60,308 nucleotides of DNA from Pseudomonas profundi (GTDB lineage Bacteria > Pseudomonadota > Gammaproteobacteria > Pseudomonadales > Pseudomonadaceae). Under the pieces are notes generated by a model. The model had not been told where the DNA came from. It did no database searches and saw only the letters and a list, made by a program, of their open reading frames with translations. The stretch covers positions 1-60,308 of the forward strand of contig NZ_VTPZ01000012.1 in assembly GCF_008638305.1 (NCBI RefSeq), in the 5' to 3' direction. Shown piece by piece: positions 8,898-17,507 of this stretch (the first letter of the stretch is position 1; each line of letters begins with the position of its first letter). The position numbers and the translations under genes were made by a program.

Positions 8898-8990
8898 GAT
8901 GGTCTCCTCTGATGAAGTTGATGCCTACGCATAGGTCGTTCTATGCGGACTCTCATTTGTGCTCTCGGTTCACGCGTGCTGCACCGCGGC

Positions 8991-9287
8991 TCAGCGCACC
9001 AGCGCGCTCAACAACCAGAGCCCGAGCAGAATCCAGATGACTCCGCTGATAAAGCGCTTGCGCATCAGCGACTGCACTCCGCTATACAGCAATAACAGGC
9101 CGACAATCACGGCGCCGATGCTCAGCCAGCTGCTATCGACGCCCAGCGTGCGCGCAAATCCGTTGATGAAGCCTGCACTGGCGGTGCTGAGCAGATCGAA
9201 TATCCAGGTGAGGCTGTCGATGACGATACGCACCAGGCTGCCCAGCACTTCACCGAGCCATTCGAAGGGATTGGAAGCTATTTGCAT
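8991..9287 (-). CDS. Small two-helix membrane protein of unknown function
   Basis: A 98-residue hydrophobic protein, MQIASNPFEWLGEVLGSLV at the N-terminus, with an amphipathic first third and two likely membrane helices (about 53-72 and 78-96, GVIWILLGLWLLSAL). I recognise no family. ATG 9287 has no strong Shine-Dalgarno. It lies between the PEBP-family gene and the thiolase terminator and is on the same strand as both neighbours. Confidence 0.65.
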   Translation of the reverse strand: MQIASNPFEWLGEVLGSLVRIVIDSLTWIFDLLSTASAGFINGFARTLGVDSSWLSIGAVIVGLLLLYSGVQSLMRKRFISGVIWILLGLWLLSALVR

Positions 9288-9376
9288 CTGCGATACCGGG
9301 TTGATCAGAAGCGTTCACGATACCAGAAGCGCCGGGAAATTCGATGCCGCCATGTCACGCCTGGCAGGCAGAGAGC

Positions 9377-9414
9377 AAACAGCCAGACCGCCGATTCGGC
9401 AGGTCTGGCTGTTT
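9377..9414 (-). terminator. Terminator hairpin downstream of thiolase
   Basis: A perfect 13-bp inverted repeat, AAACAGCCAGACC / GGTCTGGCTGTTT, with a 12-base loop that itself pairs (GCCGATTCGGC). It lies 43 bases after the thiolase stop. The leftward arm ends in TTT, giving a short U-tract. Confidence 0.7.
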
Positions 9415-9456
9415 GTGGCGCTCCGCATACTGCTCAGCGGAGAATCGGGTCAGTAT

Positions 9457-10656
9457 TCAGACGCGTTCGATGACAGCTGCGACGCCCTGACCCAGGCCAA
9501 TGCACAGGCTGACCAGTGCATAGCGACCGCCGGTGCGTTCCAGCTGGCGAACCGCCGTCAGCGTCAGTCGGCCGCCGGAAGCGCCCAGCGGGTGACCGAC
9601 AGCAATGGCGCCGCCGTTGGGGTTCAGGCGTGGATCGTTGAAGTCCAGCTCGAGCATCTTGGCGCAGCCAAGCACCTGCGAGGCGAAGGCTTCGTTGATT
9701 TCGATGAGATCCATGTCTGCCAGCGTCAGGCCGGCGCGTGACAGTGCCTTCTTGCAGGCTTCAACCGGACCAACCCCCATGAGGCGCGGTGCGACGCCAG
9801 CGACAGCGCCAGCCAGAATGCGTGCGCGGGGCTTGAGTCCATACTTCTGGCCGATGGCTTCGGAGCCGATCAACAGTGCTGCGGCACCGTCGTTGACGCC
9901 AGAGGCATTGCCGGCGGTAACCACGCCGCCTTCAAACAGCGGACGCAGTTTCGACAGCGCTTCCATGTCGCTGCTGGGGCGGGGATGCTCGTCCTTGTCG
10001 ACCAGCTTGCTGGGCTTTTTGCGGCCCTGGGAGACTTCAATGGGGTGTATCTCCTCATCGAAGAAACCGTCGGCGCGGGCTTTCTCATACAGCGCCTGGC
10101 TGCGTGCAGCGTAGGTGTCGGCCTGCTCGCGGGTAATGCCCAGTTCCTCGGCAACATTGTCTGCCGTCTCCGGCATGGTGTCGCAGCCGTAGTCTTTCTC
10201 AACCTTGGGGTTGGGGAAGCGCGCACCGATGGTGCTGTCAAAGGCGCGGATCTCGCGGGAGTAGGGGTTCTCGCTCTTGGCAATGACGAAGGGCGCACGG
10301 CTCATGCTTTCTGCGCCGCCAGCGATGAACAGCTCACCTTCGCCAGCCTTGACCATCCGGTGTGCGTCCAGCACGGCAGCCAGGCCGGAACCGCAGAGGC
10401 GGTTTACAGTCAGGCCGGGAACTTCCTGGGGCAGGCCGGCCAGCAGGGCAGCGTGGCGCGCCAGGTTACGGGCATCTTCACCGGCCTGGTTGGTGCAGCC
10501 CATGACCACGTCTTCGTAGTCCTTCTGGTCGAAGGGGTTACGGGCGATCAACGCGCGCATGACTTCGGCCAGCAGATCGTCAGGGCGTACGCTGGCCAAT
10601 GCGCCAGCGTGGCGGCCGAAGGGGGAACGCAGACCATCATAAATATAGGCAGTCAT
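9457..10656 (-). CDS. Thiolase of the 3-oxoadipyl-CoA type (PcaF/PaaJ/DcaF-like)
   Basis: A 399-residue thiolase that splits a 3-oxoacyl-CoA with CoA, releasing acetyl-CoA. Nucleophile Cys88 is in NRLCGSG; the catalytic His is in GHPLGASGGRL and the second Cys in SLCIGLGQG. EINEAFASQVL is also family-typical. The start MTAYIYDGLRSPFGRH resembles the 3-oxoadipyl-CoA/3-oxo-dehydrosuberyl-CoA thiolases more than FadA, which points to dicarboxylyl-CoA substrates. It begins 4 bases after the PaaH-type dehydrogenase stop, so the pair is one operon. Confidence 0.92.
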   Translation of the reverse strand: MTAYIYDGLRSPFGRHAGALASVRPDDLLAEVMRALIARNPFDQKDYEDVVMGCTNQAGEDARNLARHAALLAGLPQEVPGLTVNRLCGSGLAAVLDAHRMVKAGEGELFIAGGAESMSRAPFVIAKSENPYSREIRAFDSTIGARFPNPKVEKDYGCDTMPETADNVAEELGITREQADTYAARSQALYEKARADGFFDEEIHPIEVSQGRKKPSKLVDKDEHPRPSSDMEALSKLRPLFEGGVVTAGNASGVNDGAAALLIGSEAIGQKYGLKPRARILAGAVAGVAPRLMGVGPVEACKKALSRAGLTLADMDLIEINEAFASQVLGCAKMLELDFNDPRLNPNGGAIAVGHPLGASGGRLTLTAVRQLERTGGRYALVSLCIGLGQGVAAVIERV

Positions 10657-10660
10657 CAGA

Positions 10661-12175
10661 TTACTCCTGGAAGTCGGGGGCGGTTAATGGCAGGTCGAGC
10701 TGAACGCGCCGACGCAGCCAGGGGCTCGGCCGGTACCGCGGTTCGCCATAAACGGCCTGGAGGTTGTTCAGTGCGGTAAGGACGCGATGCTTGCCGTAAT
10801 GCTCGCCGAAGGCCAGCGGGCCTTTCGGATAGCCCAGCGCAAGCTGAATGGCGCGGTCCAGGGTTTCCGGCGTGGCAATACCTTTCTGGGCGATCTCGGT
10901 GCCCAGATTGATAACGCTGGCAATCAGACGCTGAATGACGAAACCGGGGGAATCGTTGATCAGCTCCACCGGCACGCCATCGGCGCTCAGCGCCTGGCGC
11001 GCCTGGGCAACGATATCGGCCCGGGCGGCGGGCTGGCGCATCAAGGTACGGCGCTTATCCCAGTCGGCAAAGCAGTCGATGGCCAGAGTGCGTTCGGCGG
11101 GCAGCCCAAGATGGATCAAAGCCGTGGTGCAGTCTTCACCCAGGGGTGTGACCAGGCAGATGGCTTCATCGCTGGGCTGATTGCCGTCTTCCAGCGTGGC
11201 GCCGGCGGCGGACAAGGCAGCGTGTACATTGCTGCGTACCGCGTCGTCATCGGTATGCAGCCAGAACGGACGATTGATCAGCACGGTTTCGGGTGCGGCT
11301 TCCTGCGGCTCGATTTTCTGGCCGTTCTCGTAGCGGTAGAAGCCCTGGCCGGTCTTGCGACCCAGCAGGCCAGCCGCTACACGCTGCGCAGCCATGAACG
11401 ACGGCGTATAGCGCGGATCATGGTAGAACTGCTCGTATACCGACTCCATCACCGCGTGGGAGACGTCCAGGCCGGTCAGGTCGAAGAGTTCGAAGGGCCC
11501 CATGCGAAAGCCCGGGCCGTCGCGCAGGATGCGATCGATCTGTTGCGGCGTGGCAATGCCTTCGCTGAGGATACGCAGCGCTTCAGTGCCGAAGGCGCGA
11601 CCGGCGTGGTTGACCAGGAAGCCGGGGGTGTCGGGCGTGATCGCGGGGAAATGCCCGGCGGTGTTGGCCAGATCAACCAGACCCTGAATGTAGCGCTCGT
11701 CGGTGCGCTCGCCACGTACCACTTCGACTATCTTCATCAGTGGCACAGGGTTGAAGAAGTGAAAACCGGCAACGCGCTCAGGCTTGTTGCAACTGCTGGC
11801 AATACGGGTGACCGACAGCGAGGAGGTATTGGTGGCCAGAACGCAATCATCACGGACGATGGCTTCGAGCTGATCGAACAGCTTCTGTTTGACCTCGAGA
11901 ATTTCGACAATTGCCTCGATAACCAGATCGCAATCCTTCAGCTCTTCGAGGGTTGCCGCGGGCTGCATGCGACCCATGGTGGCCTCGAAATCCTGCTCGC
12001 TGAGCTTGCCTTTGGCTACAGACCGCTGCAGCAGGTTGCGATTGAATGCCAGCGCGTCGTCGATTGCCTCTTTACGCGTGTCGTACAGCAGCACTTGTTG
12101 GCCGCTGGTGGCAAACAGCTGGGCAATTCCGCGACCCATGGCACCGGCGCCGATTACGCCAATCCGGTTGAACAT
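10661..12175 (-). CDS. 3-hydroxyacyl-CoA dehydrogenase, PaaH/PaaC type
   Basis: A 504-residue NAD-dependent dehydrogenase, the usual length of PaaH-type enzymes. It opens with the Rossmann motif GVIGAGAMGRGIA (residues 6-18), then VIEAIVE, TNTSSLSVT and the catalytic HFFNP. Two C-terminal helical domains follow, the first with GFRMGPFELFDLTGLDV and GRKTGQGFY, the second in the last 110 residues. It oxidises a 3-hydroxyacyl-CoA to the 3-oxo form that the adjacent thiolase would cleave. GAGGAG precedes ATG 12175. A perfect IclR-type dyad lies 26 bases upstream. Confidence 0.93.
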   Translation of the reverse strand: MFNRIGVIGAGAMGRGIAQLFATSGQQVLLYDTRKEAIDDALAFNRNLLQRSVAKGKLSEQDFEATMGRMQPAATLEELKDCDLVIEAIVEILEVKQKLFDQLEAIVRDDCVLATNTSSLSVTRIASSCNKPERVAGFHFFNPVPLMKIVEVVRGERTDERYIQGLVDLANTAGHFPAITPDTPGFLVNHAGRAFGTEALRILSEGIATPQQIDRILRDGPGFRMGPFELFDLTGLDVSHAVMESVYEQFYHDPRYTPSFMAAQRVAAGLLGRKTGQGFYRYENGQKIEPQEAAPETVLINRPFWLHTDDDAVRSNVHAALSAAGATLEDGNQPSDEAICLVTPLGEDCTTALIHLGLPAERTLAIDCFADWDKRRTLMRQPAARADIVAQARQALSADGVPVELINDSPGFVIQRLIASVINLGTEIAQKGIATPETLDRAIQLALGYPKGPLAFGEHYGKHRVLTALNNLQAVYGEPRYRPSPWLRRRVQLDLPLTAPDFQE

Positions 12176-12200
12176 GCAATGTCTCCTCGTTTACCCTGCA

Positions 12201-12215
12201 TTCCGCAATGCGGAA
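12201..12215. promoter_or_regulatory. IclR-type operator dyad, site 4 (perfect arms)
   Basis: TTCCGC-AAT-GCGGAA is a perfect 6-bp-arm dyad and the most symmetric of the four sites. It is about 7 kb from the iclR-family gene, in the leader of the dehydrogenase-thiolase operon, downstream of its predicted promoter. Confidence 0.65.
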
Positions 12216-12239
12216 CGATATTTCGTTTGAAGGTGCGTG

Positions 12240-12268
12240 AGATTAAATCCTGCGCTTATCGAGCGCAA
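12240..12268 (-). promoter_or_regulatory. Predicted promoter of the dehydrogenase-thiolase operon
   Basis: Read leftwards: -35 TTGCGC (12268-12263), 17-base spacer, -10 TAATCT (12245-12240). Transcription would begin near 12233, so the dyad at 12201-12215 lies about 18-32 bases into the transcript. Confidence 0.4.
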
Positions 12269-12394
12269 GTTCACTGGTCGCGCGCGTTTCACGCGGCACG
12301 GCAGGCAGCGTGTAGGGCTGGTCAATTTCATGGCCGATGGGTCAGTCGCGCTGAATGGTAACGATCAACATAAAAACATTAAGGGTAATGCTTC

Positions 12395-12823
12395 ATGGAT
12401 CAGGATCAACGGCAAGCAGTCGCACGGTCAGTGACCGGATTCTTTCAGGACCTGGGTGCTGAGCTGGTCGAATATTCGGAAGGGCGAGCGGTCGTTGCGC
12501 TGACGCTGACAGAGCGGCACATGAATAACGCCAGCAACCTGCACGGTGGCGTGACTGCCAGTCTGCTGGATATCGCCATGGGTTTGTGCGGCACCTGGGC
12601 ACCTACCTCCGAAGAACGTCGCGTGGCCATTACGCTCTCGATGAATGTCAATTTTTCCGCGACCGCGCCAGTCGGTACCCGGGTGCGCGCGGTCGCGACC
12701 TGCCGCAGCGCCGGGCACAAGGTGTTCATGGCCGCCTGCGATTTGCTGGACGATAACGACAAGCTGATCAGTTTCGGCGAGGGTGTATTCAAGAAAGGCC
12801 TGTATCGCAAGGACCTGCCTTGA
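12395..12823 (+). CDS. PaaI-family hotdog thioesterase
   Basis: A 142-residue single hotdog-fold acyl-CoA thioesterase. The family helix NNASNLHGGVTASLLDIAMG (about 46-65) carries the HGG motif and the Asp that activates water. VAITLSMNVNFSATAPVGT is the central strand pair. It is divergent from the dehydrogenase-thiolase operon, with the regulatory gap of 219 bases between them, and is followed 10 bases later by a membrane protein gene. Hydrolysing dead-end or excess CoA esters of the neighbouring pathway is plausible but not shown. Confidence 0.88.
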   Translation: MDQDQRQAVARSVTGFFQDLGAELVEYSEGRAVVALTLTERHMNNASNLHGGVTASLLDIAMGLCGTWAPTSEERRVAITLSMNVNFSATAPVGTRVRAVATCRSAGHKVFMAACDLLDDNDKLISFGEGVFKKGLYRKDLP

Positions 12824-12833
12824 GTCGCCGGCA

Positions 12834-14177
12834 ATGATTGCCGGATTATTGCCGCTGGGTGTCGGGCTCGAGCTGGCGGCGCTGGTCAGCCAGCAGAAGC
12901 CCTTGAGCTGGCTGGCTGCGTTGGTTCTGGGGACGTATTTTTGCCTGCGATTCCGACGCCTCAATCCTTACCCGCGCTGGCTGGGCTTTATCACCCTGGC
13001 ATTGCTACTGGCGGTCGTCTTCGGGTTCCGGGCCGAGCCGGACCTGTGGCCACGGCTGGCCAGTTCAGCCGCCTACTACACCAGCTTTCTCGGCGCGCTG
13101 GGTCTGATGCAGTTGCTGGCGCGGCGCCTGGAGCCTTTGCGCCAGCTGCACAAGATGTTGCTCTCCGGCCCAACCTCGATTCTTTACCCACGATACGTGC
13201 TCACCGCCGCCAGCATTGGGTCGGTGCTCAATTTCGGCATGATGAATCTGCTCTGCGGCACGCTCAAGGAGCACCTGCAGCGTTATCCGCTGACCGAGCA
13301 GCAGCAGCGTGACGGCCTGCGCAGCGTGATGGTGACGACACTCCGAGGCTTTGCACTGGTGCCTCTGCTGGCACCCACCAGCATCACTATCGCGATTATT
13401 TCCCGGGAGATGCCAGATGTTTCCTGGGTAGACCTGTTTCCCTACGGTCTGGCCGCGACCTTGATGATGGTGGTCGCCGGCTGGCGCCATGAAACGCGTG
13501 GTTTGAAGCGCCTGCGTGACAGCATCGGCGATGACAGCAAAACCGACGGTATGTGGCCACTGGTTCTGGGCAGCCTGCTGGGGCTGGCCGCCATGGGTGC
13601 GCTGGCCTACATGACCATACTCACGGCTTCGCAGTCAGCCATGGTGCTGGTGCCGCTCGGGGCGGTGGGCTATCTGCTCTGGCGTGACCGCGCGCCGAAG
13701 GCGGCCTGGCAGGAAGTCACCGAGAATATGGTGAGTATGCACAACGAAATGTTCATCTTCGGCTGTGCTGCGGTGCTTGGCGGGTTGCTCGGCGCGGCCG
13801 CGCCACTGGGCGACTTTGCCGCCTGGTTGGCTCAGGCTCCGAGATACAATGTCCTGCTGGCGGTGGCGAGCCTGTTCAGCACCATCATACTGGCGGCGAT
13901 AGGCGTTGCGCCTATCGTCTCGTTGTCACTGATCGCGGGCTTGCTGGCGCAACTGGCGGCGCTGGGCGTACCGATCCTGACCCCGGCGGTGGGCTTGATG
14001 TGCGGCTTCTCACTGGCGATGATCTTTTCTCCGTTCGGCCCTTCCACGCTGATACTGGCGCGCTATAGCGGCGAAGCGCCGGTGCGTGTGGCTTTCGTCT
14101 GGAATGCGCGGTTTGTGGCCACAGTCATGCCGATGTTGTTGCTGTTAATATTCGCCACCTATTGGCTGCACATCTGA
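12834..14177 (+). CDS. Polytopic inner-membrane protein of unknown function (permease-like)
   Basis: A 447-residue hydrophobic protein with about ten likely membrane helices. A central soluble loop near 225-240 ([16 protein letters not shown]) divides it into two halves, and the C-terminal half contains [20 protein letters not shown]. Conserved-looking segments [15 protein letters not shown] and [16 protein letters not shown] resemble re-entrant or ion-transporter loops, but I do not recognise the family. ATG 12834 lies 10 bases past the thioesterase stop with only a weak ribosome-binding site, so coupling is likely; mutM starts 11 bases after its stop. Confidence 0.75.
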   Translation: MIAGLLPLGVGLELAALVSQQKPLSWLAALVLGTYFCLRFRRLNPYPRWLGFITLALLLAVVFGFRAEPDLWPRLASSAAYYTSFLGALGLMQLLARRLEPLRQLHKMLLSGPTSILYPRYVLTAASIGSVLNFGMMNLLCGTLKEHLQRYPLTEQQQRDGLRSVMVTTLRGFALVPLLAPTSITIAIISREMPDVSWVDLFPYGLAATLMMVVAGWRHETRGLKRLRDSIGDDSKTDGMWPLVLGSLLGLAAMGALAYMTILTASQSAMVLVPLGAVGYLLWRDRAPKAAWQEVTENMVSMHNEMFIFGCAAVLGGLLGAAAPLGDFAAWLAQAPRYNVLLAVASLFSTIILAAIGVAPIVSLSLIAGLLAQLAALGVPILTPAVGLMCGFSLAMIFSPFGPSTLILARYSGEAPVRVAFVWNARFVATVMPMLLLLIFATYWLHI

Positions 14178-14188
14178 GCAGGAGCCCC

Positions 14189-15001
14189 ATGCCAGAACTA
14201 CCTGAAGTCGAAACCACACGCCGCGGCATCGCTCCGCATCTCGAATGTCATCGGGTTACCCGCTTGATAGTGCGTGACCGGCGCCTGCGTTGGCCGATTC
14301 CAGAGGATCTGGCGATCCAGATTGAAGGGCAGACATTCACTGCGGTGCGTCGCCGCGCGAAGTATCTGCTGATGGACATTGGCGGCGGCACTCTGATCAG
14401 CCATCTCGGCATGTCCGGCAATCTGCGGCTGGTGCCGGTGGATACACCGGTGCTCAAGCATGAGCATGTGGATATCGAGCTGGATTCGGGATTGGCGCTA
14501 CGTTACACCGACCCGCGGCGCTTCGGTGCCATGCTCTGGCAACGCGCCGGGGAGCAGCACCCGCTACTTGCCAGCCTTGGTCCGGAGCCCTTGTCCGATG
14601 CGTTCAATGGCGACCGGCTGTATCAGCGCTCCCGTGGCCGCAGCATGGCGGTCAAGCCGTTCATCATGGATAACGCCATCGTTGTGGGGGTGGGCAATAT
14701 CTATGCAACCGAGGCGCTGTTTGCCGCCGGGATTGATCCGCGACGCGAGGCAGGGCGCATCAGCAGGGCGCGCTATCAGCGCCTCGCCGAGGAAATCCGG
14801 AAGGTCCTGGCCTTCGCCATCGAACGTGGCGGCACCACTCTGCGCGATTTTACTGGCGGCGACGGCAAGCCGGGCTATTTTCAGCAGGAGCTGTTCGTGT
14901 ATGGACGGGCCGGCCAGCTGTGCAAGGTGTGCGGTATGACATTGAGCGAGGCCCGGCTGGGCCAGCGCAGCTCGGTATTCTGCCGCGGCTGCCAACGATA
15001 A
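14189..15001 (+). CDS. mutM: Formamidopyrimidine-DNA glycosylase
   Basis: A 270-residue base-excision repair glycosylase/AP lyase that removes 8-oxoguanine and formamidopyrimidines. The mature N-terminal Pro (PELPEVET) is the catalytic amine, and Lys in RRAKYLLM and Arg in the zinc finger complete the active site. [14 protein letters not shown] is the helix-two-turn-helix. The C-terminal zinc finger CKVC-x16-CRGC is intact. ATG 14189 is chosen because the protein must begin M-P-E, and AGGAG precedes it. Confidence 0.97.
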   Translation: MPELPEVETTRRGIAPHLECHRVTRLIVRDRRLRWPIPEDLAIQIEGQTFTAVRRRAKYLLMDIGGGTLISHLGMSGNLRLVPVDTPVLKHEHVDIELDSGLALRYTDPRRFGAMLWQRAGEQHPLLASLGPEPLSDAFNGDRLYQRSRGRSMAVKPFIMDNAIVVGVGNIYATEALFAAGIDPRREAGRISRARYQRLAEEIRKVLAFAIERGGTTLRDFTGGDGKPGYFQQELFVYGRAGQLCKVCGMTLSEARLGQRSSVFCRGCQR

Positions 15002-15053
15002 GCGCTCTGCCAGGCCCTGAAAACGGGGTGGTGTGTGAATTTCCCCGGCCCGA

Positions 15054-15082
15054 TTCCGAAAAGTGCCTTTAAGGCCTACAAT
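15054..15082 (+). promoter_or_regulatory. Predicted sigma-70 promoter of small secreted protein gene
   Basis: -35 TTCCGA (15054-15059), 17-base spacer, -10 TACAAT (15077-15082), in the 158-base gap after mutM. The leader would be about 70 bases. Confidence 0.42.
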
Positions 15083-15159
15083 GCAGAGTGAACGGTACCC
15101 GGGAAGGGTTGCCGGCATGATAAAAAACGCCTATCGGGCCACAAACCAGGGACTCAATT

Positions 15160-15498
15160 ATGCGCCTGTTACGTCATACCACAGCTTTAATGGCCGGCTT
15201 GCTGCTGGCTGGCAGCGTTGCGGCTGCTGATCAATCATTTGGATACAAGGAAGAGGTCAACAACCCCGGAATTTTTGCCATGGTTGGTGATCTGATCATT
15301 GCCCGGCCGTTGTTGCTGGGCGTCACGGCTGTGGGCACTGCGGCGTTCGTTGTCAGCCTTCCGTTCACTGCTCTGGCCGGCAATACTGCCGAGGCCGGAC
15401 AGGAGTTGGTAGTCCGTCCGGGACGCGAAACCTTCATGCGTTGCCTGGGCTGCACCAAGAGCGGCTACGGTCGCAAGCAGCAGGACGAACGCTTCTGA
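15160..15498 (+). CDS. Small exported/membrane protein of unknown function
   Basis: A 112-residue protein with a cleavable-looking signal peptide ([23 protein letters not shown], residues 1-23). A second hydrophobic stretch lies at about 42-66 ([20 protein letters not shown]). The C-terminal tail ends with CLGC near residue 95, then Lys/Arg/Gln-rich sequence. I recall small genes of this kind after mutM in Pseudomonas, sometimes labelled 'multidrug transporter', but nothing seen here supports transport. Confidence 0.7.
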   Translation: MRLLRHTTALMAGLLLAGSVAAADQSFGYKEEVNNPGIFAMVGDLIIARPLLLGVTAVGTAAFVVSLPFTALAGNTAEAGQELVVRPGRETFMRCLGCTKSGYGRKQQDERF

Positions 15499-15566
15499 TA
15501 TGAACCCTGGCGAGTCGGACGACAGCCAGCAGGTTGTCGATCCGGTCGCTGGATCATAGGAGCTTA

Positions 15567-17507
15567 ATGCGTACTTTTCTCAAGCCGGGCTGGCTTCCGG
15601 TCGCCCTGCTGGTACTACTGATTCTCTTTTTCTGGAAGGTTGAGCTGGCCACCCTCGCCGCAGGGGTCGCCTTGTTCATCATGGGTATGCGCCATCTCGA
15701 AGATGGGTTTCGGGCCTTCACCGGCGGTGCGCTCGAGCGCTGGCTGTCCAGAAGCACCGATCGGCTGTGGAAAAGCCTGGCCTTCGGTTTCACCAGTACC
15801 GCCCTCGTTCAATCCAGCTCTCTGGTGACCCTGCTCAGCATCGCCTTTCTAAGCGCCGGCCTCATCAGCCTGATGGCGGGTATCGGCATCGTGTTTGGTT
15901 CAAACCTGGGTACCACGACGGGCGCCTGGCTGATTGCATTGGTAGGCCTGAAGGTCGATCTGGCTTCGGTGGCCATGCCATTGCTGGTGTTTGGCGTCAT
16001 GCTCGGACGTCGAGCCGAGGCGCACTGGAAAGGCATTGGCCAGGTTTTGCTCGGCATTGGTCTGCTGTTTTTCGGCATCGATCTGATGAAAGCCGGCTTC
16101 GCCAGTTTCGAAGGCGCACTGAACCTTGATACCTATGCGTTCTCCGGCTGGCTAGGGGTGATTGTCTACCTGGTGCTGGGTCTGCTGGCGACGGTGCTGA
16201 TGCAATCCAGCCACGCCACCCTGATGATTACGCTGGCCGCGCTGGCCAGTGGTCAGCTGGCTTATGACAATGCGCTGGCAATGGCTATAGGCGCTAATCT
16301 GGGCACTACTGTAACTGCCCTGATCGGCGCGCTCGGCAGCAACAACGCCGGTCGGCGGCTGGCCGCGGCACATATCATGTTCAACGGCGTTACGGCTGCA
16401 GTAGCCTTGCTCATACTACCCCTGTTGGCCCGCAGCGTTGATTCGATGGCTTATGTGCTGGGTATCGCCGACGATGCCTATACGCTCAAGCTTGCCTTGT
16501 TCCATACGTTGTTCAATCTGCTTGGGCTGGTGCTGATGCTGCCCTTCGTTCCCTTGATGATAAAAGTGCTGATGCGCTGGTTTCCGGAAGCAATTCCCGT
16601 CGGCAGTACCGAAATCAAGCCGCTGGTGTTGAGTGAGCAGCCACGCGCACGGGCCCAGTACCTGAATGATTCGGCCTTGCTGCATGCCGATACCGCGCTC
16701 AAGGTGCTGGACCAGGAACTTCTGCATCTGGCAGCACTGACGCGGCAGGTCATTGCCGCGGCGACCTACCTGCCTCCAGCGGTACTGCTCGGCATGCCGC
16801 GGCGTCAGTTGCACGAGGCGGTGCGCGCGCCCGTGGCGGCGACCCAGCGCGAAAATGCCGATGTGCTGTACGAGCGGCATATCAAGGGCGTGTATTCGGA
16901 TATCGTCGACTTCATCAGCCGTATGGATATCTCGCTGTTGCCGGAACAGCAGCAGGTGCTGATGGAACATAACCTGGCGGGGCGCGATCTGGTCGAGGCT
17001 GTCAAGGCGGCCAAACATCTGCAGAAGAACCTGCGCAAGCAGCTTGATGACGCTCCCCCTGCCGTGCGGGTGTCTTACGAGGTGCTCCGCGAGCAGTGCG
17101 GTCTGGCCTTGCTGGCACTGGGGCGGCTGGAAGATATTCAGGGCGACGCTGCCGCTCAGGCTGAGTTGTTCTACGAATACGAGAAGCAAGGCAAGCTGTT
17201 CTCAGCCGAGTTCCAGAAGGGCGTGCAGCTGCAGCTGCGCAACCGCGACCTCGACGGTTGGCAGGCGACCTCGTTGCTTAACGACATGCACTATCTGATG
17301 GACATTCGACGCCATCTGGCAATGGCTCATGCCGTGTTGGCCGCGCGGGGTGAGGTGGTCGAGCAGGTTGTCGCGCCGTACGAGCCGGAGCCAGCCGAGG
17401 TCGAACAGCCGCGAAAGCGCGAGCGGCCGACCAGGACCAAGCCTCTGGCGAGAAAAAACCGCAAGGGCGGACGGGAGCGGATCGAGCCCTCGATCAATCT
17501 TCCTTGA
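15567..17507 (+). CDS. Na/Pi cotransporter family protein with PhoU-like C-terminal domain
   Basis: A 646-residue inner-membrane protein. Two inverted Na_Pi_cotrans repeats each carry the family QSS motif: TALVQSSSLVTLL (first repeat) and VLMQSSHATLMI (second repeat). GSNLGTTTGAWLIAL and GANLGTTVTALIGAL are the paired glycine-rich segments. From about residue 345 the protein becomes soluble and helical with PhoU-like heptad pattern, ending in a basic tail (RKRERPTRTKPLARKNRK). Likely role: sodium-coupled phosphate transport or regulation. ATG 15567 has TAGGAG six bases upstream. Its 3' end overlaps the convergent ggt gene by 14 bases. Confidence 0.88.
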   Translation: MRTFLKPGWLPVALLVLLILFFWKVELATLAAGVALFIMGMRHLEDGFRAFTGGALERWLSRSTDRLWKSLAFGFTSTALVQSSSLVTLLSIAFLSAGLISLMAGIGIVFGSNLGTTTGAWLIALVGLKVDLASVAMPLLVFGVMLGRRAEAHWKGIGQVLLGIGLLFFGIDLMKAGFASFEGALNLDTYAFSGWLGVIVYLVLGLLATVLMQSSHATLMITLAALASGQLAYDNALAMAIGANLGTTVTALIGALGSNNAGRRLAAAHIMFNGVTAAVALLILPLLARSVDSMAYVLGIADDAYTLKLALFHTLFNLLGLVLMLPFVPLMIKVLMRWFPEAIPVGSTEIKPLVLSEQPRARAQYLNDSALLHADTALKVLDQELLHLAALTRQVIAAATYLPPAVLLGMPRRQLHEAVRAPVAATQRENADVLYERHIKGVYSDIVDFISRMDISLLPEQQQVLMEHNLAGRDLVEAVKAAKHLQKNLRKQLDDAPPAVRVSYEVLREQCGLALLALGRLEDIQGDAAAQAELFYEYEKQGKLFSAEFQKGVQLQLRNRDLDGWQATSLLNDMHYLMDIRRHLAMAHAVLAARGEVVEQVVAPYEPEPAEVEQPRKRERPTRTKPLARKNRKGGRERIEPSINLP

